This document shows, piece after piece, positions 7,817-15,600 of a stretch of 64,000 nucleotides of DNA (position 1 is the first letter of the stretch; each line of letters starts with the position of its first letter). The notes below the pieces were generated by a model. That model ran no database searches. It had not been told where the DNA came from and worked only from the letters and a program-made list of their open reading frames with translations. Source of the DNA: an uncultured Prevotellaceae bacterium (GTDB lineage Bacteria > Bacteroidota > Bacteroidia > Bacteroidales > Bacteroidaceae). Position numbers and translations under genes: made by a program. Location: positions 248,001 through 312,000 of the forward strand of contig CAMKSE010000001.1 in NCBI GenBank assembly GCA_946415365.1, given 5' to 3'.

Positions 7817-8233
7817 ATGGCTGTACATATCAAATTAATCAAGAACAATATCAAGCGTAGCAGTTCTTATGGGAAATATTTTGCCAAGGCCGTGAGCCAG
7901 GGCGAGGTGACACTCAGTGAAATCGCCGAAGAGGCCTGTCGTAACAGCGGCTTCTCGGAGGGTTCTGTCGTCGGTGTCGTGACGGAACTTCAGGATATTC
8001 TGAAGGAGAAACTGCGGGAAGGCCAGACGGTGGTACTCCCAGGCATCGGTCGTTTCAGTCTCCGTGTGGAGAGCATCGGTGTGGACGATCCGAAGGCCTT
8101 CAACATCCGCCAGCACATCACCCGTATCATTTGCGGTTTCCTCCCCGCTGGCCGTCGCATCCAGGGACGTCATATCATCTACGACCTCTGCGATGGTGTC
8201 AAGACCGTCTGGCAAAAGGGCTTCAAACCATGA
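7817..8233 (+). CDS. HU-like DNA-binding protein
   Basis: This 138-residue protein belongs to the HU/IHF-related histone-like group of Bacteroidota. The core is the helical dimerization region (SEIAEEACRNSGFSEGSVVGVVTELQDIL) followed by the beta-arm part with GQTVVLPGIGRFSL. The C-terminal 40 residues, ending HIIYDLCDGVKTVWQKGFKP, form an extension beyond standard HU. These proteins repeatedly occur next to VirE-type genes, as here, but their function is unknown; DNA architecture or element maintenance is plausible. The ATG at 7817 gives the full fold. A degraded copy of the gene's 3' end is recognisable at 11888-11938. Confidence 0.85.
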   Translation: MAVHIKLIKNNIKRSSSYGKYFAKAVSQGEVTLSEIAEEACRNSGFSEGSVVGVVTELQDILKEKLREGQTVVLPGIGRFSLRVESIGVDDPKAFNIRQHITRIICGFLPAGRRIQGRHIIYDLCDGVKTVWQKGFKP

Positions 8234-8270
8234 TGATACGAGTTTGCTGATGACATCATCCATTACATTA

Positions 8271-8312
8271 AAGAATCCCGCTAATTCATTGTGAATCAGC
8301 GGGATTCTTTTT
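8271..8312 (+). terminator. Rho-independent terminator after the HU-like gene
   Basis: AAGAATCCCGCT and AGCGGGATTCTT form a perfect 12-bp stem around a loop containing ATTCATTGTGAAT, followed by T-residues. It closes the VirE-HU transcription unit. Confidence 0.85.
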
Positions 8313-8493
8313 AGAGTCGAGGTGACAGCAAGGTTTCGGGAACAAGACAATAGGTGACATCGGATGAAACTAGCCTATTTTCGATTCATAAACTTATTGG
8401 AATTGTAAATACTTATGAAAAAACACGCTTATTTTGGGCATTTTTGAGGTCATTTTGGGGGATTTGGTGGTTTCATTTATTATGCATACCTTT

Positions 8494-8754
8494 GGGGAAG
8501 AATTGGGGAAAAGAATTTCTCCATCTCCAAAATGAGCAGGGTTCACCTACCCCACTCTTGGGGAAAAATCTATTCGGTTGTTTTCAACCGTATGTGGCCG
8601 AAAAGGCCGCCAGCCAAAGAGGAAAGGGACGATTTCCGACTTTTGGGGAAAACCTTTGGGATAGCCCTGGGGAAAAGTCCGGGGAAAACTCGGGGAAAGA
8701 CTTTTGGGGAATAAAAAACGGCTGTGGAAAGCCTTTGGGGAAAGGAATTTTCCC
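8494..8754. repeat. GGGGAA-rich repeat stretch upstream of the integrase
   Basis: GGGGAA(A), usually preceded by TT, CT or CC, occurs at 8494, 8505, 8560, 8645, 8669, 8681, 8692, 8706 and 8737, with an inverted TTCCCC at 8749. The spacing is irregular. Frames can be read through the stretch (for example 8354-8809) but give Gly/Lys/Phe-rich peptides with no fold. I regard it as non-coding, possibly recombinase or replication-protein binding sites. Confidence 0.6.
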
Positions 8755-8956
8755 CGAAACGCCAAAGGTCGTTAACTCAATGCGAGCAACCAAAGGAATA
8801 CCATTTTAGGGCATTTGACGAGTGTCGAAACAACGATTTTGTCAAGAAATCGAAATTTAGGCTATAAACACGCCAAGTGTCACCCAAAGGTTCAAGTACC
8901 CCCTTCTCTTCTTACGTAGAAAGATTAGTATAAATAACAATTTAAATGATCGTAAG

Positions 8957-10411
8957 ATGGCAACGAAAACAGACATCAAGTTCAGGCTTAAGCCACGGTG
9001 GTTCATTGACCACCAAACTGGGGAAAAGGTGATTGACAATGAGAATTCACTGATTACCATCAGGATTACGTATGAGTCCATGAGACTGGAGTACTCAACA
9101 GGCTATCACATCAACGCTGCATGCTGGGATGCAAATGCTGGCTATGCTATCGGAGGTAGCTTCGGCAAATCATCCGAGGAGATTAACGGGGGTATTATGC
9201 ACTATAAGAAAAGTGCGCTTAATACCATCGACCTCTACATTGAGAAAGAGGCTGTTCCCACTCAGAAGGAATTCAAGGATACCTTCAAAATGTTCCTGGA
9301 GGCTAAGAAACCGACTGTCAGTTCTAAGAAAAAACCTGTTTCAAAATCCCAAAATCAGGTTCCTGACCAAGGGGACAAGGAACGTTCAATTGAGGACACC
9401 AATTGTTCAGATGATACTTTTAACAATCTTTCACAACCAAAGAAAGAACGTCAGATTAACAGCTCATTTACATTCTGGGATGTCTATCATGAGTATGAGG
9501 CATACGCAGGAAAACTCAACGACTGGGCAGTGAAGACCAGAAAGAAGTATGAAACCATACGCTATAATCTGAAGTCTTTCCGCGATTGGAGAAGAAAGCA
9601 TGGACTCCCCCACTTCGAAGTAACCTTCGACTTTTTCGATGAAGACGGTTTCCAGTGTTTCGTGGATTACCTGCGCGAAGAGAAGAAGTATGTGAACACT
9701 ACCATCCGTAAAGACATTGTCATGCTGAAAGTAGTAATTCGCTGGGCTTATCGTAAGCGCTATCACAGCAACAACGAGTTTGAGGCATACAGGCCCGCAT
9801 TGAAGAGTGCACCCAAGAAAGTCGTATTCTTCAACAAGAAAGAACTAGAACAATTGGAAAAGTTCGAGATTCCTGACACAAAGCTCTATCTAATAAGAAC
9901 TAGGGACGTATTCCTTTTCCAGTGCTATACAGGGATAAGGTATTCGGATCTGGCGAATCTCAGAAAGTGTGATGTACATGACAAGTACATCGAGATAACA
10001 ACCATCAAGACCGTTGACTCGCTTAGGATAGAACTGAATACCCACAGCAAGGCCATCCTGAAGAAGTACGAGCATTTTGAGTTCCCCGAAGGGAAAGCGT
10101 TACCCGTTGTGTCCAATCAGAAGATGAACACCTATCTTCATGAACTTTGTGAGTTGGCAGGTTTCGACGAGCCTATCCGAATCATCTACTACAGAGGTAA
10201 CGAGCGTTTTGATGAAATCAAACCAAAGCATAAAGTGGTAGGAACCCATACTGGCCGACGCAGTTTCATATGCAATGCCCTCGGCATGGGTATCTCTCCA
10301 CAGGTTGTAATGAAATGGACAGGACACTCAGATTACAAGGCCATGAAGCCATACATCGACGTGGCCGATGAAATTAAGGCAGAAGCCATGAAGAAGTTCA
10401 ATGATTTCTAG
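8957..10411 (+). CDS. Tyrosine recombinase (site-specific integrase)
   Basis: This 484-residue integrase is of the Bacteroidota phage/transposon type. An N-terminal arm-binding domain (about 1-95) is followed by a low-complexity Lys/Gln/Ser linker (about 115-160), a SAM-like core-binding domain (about 170-280) and the catalytic domain. The active-site residues are all present: R328 in CYTGIRYSD, H431 and R434 in HTGRRSF, H457 in WTGHSD and the nucleophile Y466. It should therefore be catalytically competent. No excision factor, mobilization gene or clear att repeats are visible nearby. It is probably the remaining enzyme of a decayed island, or it acts on a distant target. The GGGGAA-rich region lies directly upstream. 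Confidence 0.9.
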   Translation: MATKTDIKFRLKPRWFIDHQTGEKVIDNENSLITIRITYESMRLEYSTGYHINAACWDANAGYAIGGSFGKSSEEINGGIMHYKKSALNTIDLYIEKEAVPTQKEFKDTFKMFLEAKKPTVSSKKKPVSKSQNQVPDQGDKERSIEDTNCSDDTFNNLSQPKKERQINSSFTFWDVYHEYEAYAGKLNDWAVKTRKKYETIRYNLKSFRDWRRKHGLPHFEVTFDFFDEDGFQCFVDYLREEKKYVNTTIRKDIVMLKVVIRWAYRKRYHSNNEFEAYRPALKSAPKKVVFFNKKELEQLEKFEIPDTKLYLIRTRDVFLFQCYTGIRYSDLANLRKCDVHDKYIEITTIKTVDSLRIELNTHSKAILKKYEHFEFPEGKALPVVSNQKMNTYLHELCELAGFDEPIRIIYYRGNERFDEIKPKHKVVGTHTGRRSFICNALGMGISPQVVMKWTGHSDYKAMKPYIDVADEIKAEAMKKFNDF

Positions 10412-10445
10412 GAATCTTAGAGAAATCTTTGTTAAAATGCAGCAT

Positions 10446-10480
10446 GAAAACCGCCTTTGCGACGGTTTTCTGCTGTTTTT
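10446..10480 (+). terminator. Terminator after the integrase
   Basis: GAAAACCG at 10446-10453 pairs with CGGTTTTC at 10463-10470, and a T-rich run ending at 10480 follows. It sits between the integrase stop and the next promoter. Confidence 0.65.
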
Positions 10481-10484
10481 TGAG

Positions 10485-10492
10485 TACCTTTG
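10485..10492 (+). promoter_or_regulatory. -7 box of the YqiA-DUF1653 gene
   Basis: TACCTTTG at 10485-10492 is a full -7 match. The start codon at 10502 lies only 10 bp downstream of the box, so the mRNA would have a 5' leader of a few nucleotides at most. Confidence 0.65.
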
Positions 10493-10501
10493 CACCCCGA
10501 T

Positions 10502-11323
10502 ATGCAAAAGCAAAAGAAGATACTGTTCCTTCACGGATTCTATGCCAGCGGCAGTTGTGTGCCAGCCCTGGCATTGAAGGAGGCCTTCGAAAAGAGGACC
10601 ACCGTACTGACTCCCGACCTACCAATCCATCCAGCTGATGCCGTCAAACTCATCCGCGACATCTGCGACCAAGAGAAGCCGGATATACTTGTTGGCAACA
10701 GCTGCGGTTCGTTCTATGCACAGATGATCTCTCCAATTATCGGAGTCCCTGCCCTACTCGGCAATCCGCATTTCAAGATGTCAGACTTCCTACGCGAGCG
10801 TATTGGCAACCATCAGTACAAGTCACCAAGGGCAGACGGCAAGCAAGACTTCACCATCGACGAAAACCTGATTAAGGAGTTCGAGGAGATGGAAGCCCAT
10901 CAGTTCGACTGCTGTAATATATATAATAAGGTACGCGTTTGGGGACTATTCGGTGAAGAGGACACGCTTGCGCACTTTGAGCCATTGTTCTTGGAACACT
11001 ATCATAACACCTTTCACTTCCCAGGTGGACATACACCAACAGCAGAGCAATTCAAGACATGGTACTGTCCGCTTATCGAGAAGCTGCTGCTTGATTATCC
11101 CATCGCAGAAGACCGGGTACGCTACTTCCAGCACTTCAAGGGAAACAAGTACAAGTTGATAGCATCAGCCTTCGACTCAGAGACTCAGGAACGCATGGTA
11201 GTCTATCAGGCTCTCTACGGCGACCACAAATACTGGGTTCGTCCGGAGAAGATGTTCTTCGAGCAGATAGAACGGAACGGTAAACGATTCTCACGCTTCC
11301 AGGAAATCGACTGGGAAGAATAG
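10502..11323 (+). CDS. YqiA-like esterase fused to DUF1653
   Basis: This 273-residue protein joins two domains. Residues 1-190 resemble YqiA/UPF0227 alpha/beta hydrolases, with ILFLHGFYASG at the N-terminus and the nucleophile elbow GNSCGSFYA. The last 70 residues match DUF1653 (HFKGNKYKLIASAFDS and ALYGDHKYWVRP), usually a free-standing protein of about 70 residues. The substrate is unknown. I start it at 10502 (MQKQKKILFLHG) rather than at an in-frame ATG at 10490, which lies inside the -7 box. It is monocistronic, with terminators on both sides. Confidence 0.8.
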   Translation: MQKQKKILFLHGFYASGSCVPALALKEAFEKRTTVLTPDLPIHPADAVKLIRDICDQEKPDILVGNSCGSFYAQMISPIIGVPALLGNPHFKMSDFLRERIGNHQYKSPRADGKQDFTIDENLIKEFEEMEAHQFDCCNIYNKVRVWGLFGEEDTLAHFEPLFLEHYHNTFHFPGGHTPTAEQFKTWYCPLIEKLLLDYPIAEDRVRYFQHFKGNKYKLIASAFDSETQERMVVYQALYGDHKYWVRPEKMFFEQIERNGKRFSRFQEIDWEE

Positions 11324-11329
11324 ATACAA

Positions 11330-11351
11330 AAGGCAGCACCAAGGCTGCCTT
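11330..11351. terminator. Hairpin shared by convergent genes
   Basis: AAGGCAGC and GCTGCCTT form an 8-bp stem with a 6-nt loop, directly after the stop of the YqiA-DUF1653 gene and before the stop of the small minus-strand frame. Confidence 0.65.
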
Positions 11352-11373
11352 CCAAACGGGTTGTGGAACTGCG

Positions 11374-11493
11374 CTATTCGTACCAGAACTCTCCACCGAG
11401 TAGCTGAGCGCTTCTTTCGGCTTTATTGCCTGTGGCCTCACGAGTATATTCCTTGTACTGTCGGCCTTGTTCGGTCTCATTAGTTACTACCAT
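11374..11493 (-). CDS. Possible small protein, 39 residues
   Basis: This frame (MVVTNETEQGRQYKEYTREA at the start) has several gene-like signs. A -7 box TAACTTTG lies at 11552-11545, an AAAGGG-type ribosome site precedes the ATG, and a convergent hairpin follows its stop. The product is hydrophilic, with no signal peptide or recognised motif. I do not recognise a family. It could be a real short gene or the remains of a longer one, given the gene debris next to it. Confidence 0.35.
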   Translation of the reverse strand: MVVTNETEQGRQYKEYTREATGNKAERSAQLLGGEFWYE

Positions 11494-11679
11494 AGACTTA
11501 CCCTTTAATTCACAATTGGTAAAATGGCTAAAAGTATCTGGGTGCAAAGTTACTGCGAAATCATCAGAGACGGAATACCATCCGCTAGGCATTTTACATC
11601 ACAATAGTTTGGTAATTCGGCAATTTATCTGTTTAAAAACAACTAAAGAGGGGGAAATCCCCCCGAATCTTTAGGACTT

Positions 11680-11883
11680 TACCCCTGCAAGAAGAATTCT
11701 GGCAAGACCGCTAACGAATGGATTACAGAACATGTGCTGGAGGATATCCGTTACTACCTGCGTCAGACAGATCTCAGTATTAAGCAAATCTGCGACAAAC
11801 TCGCTTTTCCAAATCCCTCCTTCTTTGGTAAATACGTGAAAGATCATTTCGGTATGACACCATTGGAATTCAGAAACAGTTGA
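11680..11883 (+). pseudogene. AraC-family regulator, C-terminal remnant
   Basis: An open frame without a start codon encodes the last two-thirds of an AraC-type helix-turn-helix domain. The segments TANEWITEHVLEDIRYYL, LSIKQICDKLAFPNPSFF and YVKDHFGMTPLEFRNS are all recognisable, and it ends at TGA 11881-11883. No upstream part of the regulator is present in any frame. It is a truncated relic. Confidence 0.8.
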
Positions 11884-11887
11884 ATAG

Positions 11888-11938
11888 ACACATCCTCTAC
11901 GACTTCGCGAGGGCGTCAAAGCCGTCTAACAGATGGCA
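11888..11938 (+). pseudogene. Degenerate tail of an HU-like gene
   Basis: The DNA ACATCCTCTACGACTTCG and the following GGGCGTCAAAGCCGTCT resemble the 3' end of the HU-like gene at about 8169-8220, which encodes HIIYDLCDGVKTVWQKG. The frame is broken by a small deletion and an early stop. It directly follows the AraC relic, so the two relics lie side by side as a scar. Confidence 0.5.
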
Positions 11939-12613
11939 TCATTGTTCATTTATGTATTGAAGAATGAATTTTTCTGCCACAGGTAAGAATCGGTCGTGCC
12001 CTTGCGGATTTAGGTGAGCTGTGTCAGTACCTTTTCCTCCCTGAAAATAAATCTTCCGAAACTGTTCACTTGCTGCAAAGATATTACTATGACGGGCTGC
12101 ATCAAAAACAGGGATTCCGTATGATCCGCAGATCTCAAGTATCGTATCAACCACCTGTTGACGTGGACTGCCTATAAAATCTTTGCAAGTCCAAGGTGTA
12201 AAAAAGAATATCATTGCATTAGGATATCGCTCAATAAGCCCACTGCATAGTAAGCCAAGACGTTCACGGAATGTATCCATGCCAATAGAGTCAAGACGTT
12301 CGCGGACGGCATCGTTGTGGCCAGCAATAACTATGATATAATCCAAAGAGTCCTTCATATCTTTGTAGCGCTGGTACATGCCAGGTCCCCAACGTTCCAA
12401 ATCGAGAGCAATACAATTCCCATTACGACCATAATTAAAATACTGCATCTGATGTTTCTGTGCAAACTTATAATGCCAGGTATCCTCAATCTTACCAACA
12501 TGATTGCGGACATAGCTATCGCCAATAACGCCAATCTGCTTGCCTTTCAAGCTTCCTGTCTGTGCAAATACGAGCACCGGCATAAGACAGGATATCATTA
12601 ACCATTTTCTCAT
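11939..12613 (-). CDS. Secreted SGNH/GDSL hydrolase
   Basis: This 224-residue protein has a signal peptide (MRKWLMISCLMPVLVFAQ) and SGNH blocks: GVIGDSYV (block I serine), NYGRNGN with the oxyanion glycine, AGHNDAV (block III Asn), and DTAHLNPQGH with the catalytic Asp and His near the C-terminus. It is probably a carbohydrate O-acetyl esterase. As the last gene of the SusCD operon, 19 bp after the multi-enzyme gene, it likely removes acetyl groups from the same glycan. The family call is good; the substrate is inference. Confidence 0.85.
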   Translation of the reverse strand: MRKWLMISCLMPVLVFAQTGSLKGKQIGVIGDSYVRNHVGKIEDTWHYKFAQKHQMQYFNYGRNGNCIALDLERWGPGMYQRYKDMKDSLDYIIVIAGHNDAVRERLDSIGMDTFRERLGLLCSGLIERYPNAMIFFFTPWTCKDFIGSPRQQVVDTILEICGSYGIPVFDAARHSNIFAASEQFRKIYFQGGKGTDTAHLNPQGHDRFLPVAEKFILQYINEQ

Positions 12614-12632
12614 AATTAATAATCTTTATTAT

Positions 12633-15600
12633 CTATTCATTATATACTGCTAAAACATTTACAAAGCAACCGTCCGTACCATAAAGGTTGTGACGTTTGT
12701 CAGTCCAATTACTCCTGTCGCCAGTCACTTCTATCACCAGTTCATATTCATCCATTGGCAGTATCGGACTGGCATAACGAATTCCCTGTTCTGGCATTTT
12801 GGCATAGAAGTCTATGAGAGTTGTTACACACACCTTCCCTTTTTGATTACGGATGGTCAGTTTAGCATACCCTCCGTGAGCATTTGCCTCACCTGTTACA
12901 AATATTCTTCTGCCCTTGAAGGGAATGGTGGTTTTTGCTCCAATGTCATTCGACGAGAAGTTGACTTGTGTCTTCAAACATTCCTTTAACGGGTCAACAG
13001 GTGCTATAGTCCGAACATCCCATGCATTCCAATAGGCAGGAATAGAGAGTCTAACTCCATTGGTCTGCAATGGCAACCAGACATATGTAGCGGCAGAAGC
13101 CTGATGGGGGTAGCTCCAACGGTCGCCCATATACATCGGTGTTCCATCGGGTAGTTTCATGACAAAGGTCGTCTGCGAGTTCCATGTCAGTGAACCTTCT
13201 GGACAAAAGTTTCCTTGACGCGTCCAAGGGCCAGCTGGAGATGGAGCCGTAAAATAGTAATTGTCATTACGTTCCCAACTAGTCAGGTTCGATGTCAGCA
13301 GATAGTAGATACCGTCTTTTTTGAACATTGCAGGCGACTCCCCCATTCCTTCCACACGGGCCACCATCGTATCAACTGACAAGTAATCATTGCTCAGCCG
13401 ATAGATGGGTCCATGATGGATAAGAAGATAGCCAGTACCATCATCATCCTGAAAAACGCCCATATCCCACTGCTTTATCGGTTTGCCTTTATATTGAAGC
13501 GTACCCTTCAGTTGATACTCTCCGTTAATTGCTGGAGAAGTGGCTATGCCGATATGCGGATCATTATAGTCCATTGCATCGGTATGCATCAGCATGACAT
13601 ATTGTCCTGTCTTGGGACACTTCATCACCTTCACACGTTCACCCACCCGTTGCGGACCAAGGATGCCATTCTTCTGAACAGGTAAGACCACTCTTTCAAA
13701 ACGCCAGGTAGCCAAGTCGGAAGAAGAATAACAAGAAAAACCGGGAAACGCATTGGTTGAATCTGATTTGTATTCACCAAACAGCCAGTAGCGTCCATTG
13801 TCATATGTTATACCTGCCCCATGGGCATTCACGACGTTACCATGTTGGTCATACCATGGAACACCATTGATAACAGCATGTCTGGAAGGACACAAGAACT
13901 GTCGTATACATGCCAATGAGCGTTGAAAATCCTCCGCGCCAAAACCATGTCCGGCATTTGGTATTTCAAGCAGCCGGGCATCCTTGTACAGTTTAACAGC
14001 CCGACGGGAATAATCTATTGGCACTACAGGGTCGGCATCACCGTGTATGATAAGAACAGGTCGACGATATGCCTCAACAGCCTGGTATGGATCCATATTA
14101 CGGAGTTCTGTAAAGAATTGTCGTCCAATAGGAACTTGCCATACTTTTGTGGTATCTGGTATATCGGATACCTGCGGATAGCGACTGTTCCAGTTGTCAG
14201 GGATGCACAAGGCAGGAAACTCGAGAATCAGTTTACTGATATCTTTCTGCAGGCTGGCAGCGGTCAGAGCAGCAATAAGGCCCCCCTGGCTACTACCCAG
14301 AAGTACGATATTTTTTTTGTCGACATCTGAATGCGACTTAAAATATCGCACGATAGTCTCCAATGCTTTCTGCTCGTCAATCACTGACATGTTTACCGTA
14401 TTGTTGTCTGTCCGGCTTCCAGTTCCGCCACATGGGAAATCAAAGGTATAGCACATATATCCCATCTCATTCAGCATTTTGAAATAACTACGTCCAAAAT
14501 GATGTGATCCGTTGAAACCATGAGCCACTATCACAATCGGATGTTTCTTCTGTCCATTGACAGGCGTACTCAGCACACCGTAAATCGGATGCTTGCCATA
14601 TTTTATCCATAGTTCATTCTCAACGGAAGGCTGCTGTGCGAGGACTGCTGTTTTCTTTAGCACCACTGGGCCTATCAATCCTGAGCGGAGAAGCGGAGTG
14701 TCTTTCTCAAAAAACTTAAACGAGACGACAGCCTTACGCTTGGAGGGGCGTGGCTGTCCCTGGCTGAGCCATTCTGGCACTTCTTTCATAAACCGGCCAA
14801 TGGTTGGTGAATTGGGAGCAGCTCCGAAGGCCACAGGTTCTGACCATTCCACATCGTCAGGTTCTTGTTCATCACCCACCATACGATTCACCCATAGATT
14901 AGTGACATCAACCTTCAGCAGATTGTCACCGCCAAGCAGCGCCTCGGTGATGTCAATGGTAAAGGGTGGTCGCCAAAGTGTACCACATACCTTTCCATTC
15001 ACACGAACCGTTGCAAGATTCTTCACTTCACCCAGATCAAGGATATATCGATAGTGGCGGTCAAGTTCGTTCAGATACAGGTGCTGCTCATAATGAGCAG
15101 TCCCTGAGAAGTATTTGATATCGCTGTCAATCGACTCATTCCAAGGCATCAGCGATGGCCATTCAACAACCTTATCTTCATCAAATCCGACCGTCCACGT
15201 TCCTGTTATGGGTATGGTGTCGGTGATGTCGTCTGAGAAAGACTCTTTTGCCGATCCAGTCTCTGTCGTTGGATTCCTGAAGACGAGGAACACGGCTCGC
15301 CGTGTGGTCAGATTCAACGTCACTTGTGTCTTGCCGTCTGCCATCTTCCATATTTCTGCCTCAGACATATTCCCTGTTTCCGGATCCCACACCTCAGGCA
15401 GTCTGCCCGTACCTGTAATAGTAACATGAGGCATCAGCGTACTGTCCTTGGTATTGGCTACGAAATAGATATCGGTCTCACCGTCCCGCCGGTGTATCCA
15501 GTGGATGCTGTGGGCGTCAGTGGTCAGCGAGGCATCCCTGCTCTTGAAATCATCCACGTAAACCCCTCGCTGCAGCAATGCCTGGCATCTGGCAAAGTAA

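Noticed and set aside
8354..8809. A 151-codon plus-strand frame in the GGGGAA-rich stretch
   Set aside because: The composition follows the repeat (Gly, Lys, Phe, Trp), no domain is visible, no promoter or ribosome site precedes it, and other frames across the same stretch are equally open.
8957..10411. An intact integrative element around the integrase
   Set aside because: No mobilization, excision or transfer genes and no flanking direct repeats were found; only an integrase, a VirE-HU pair and gene relics are present.
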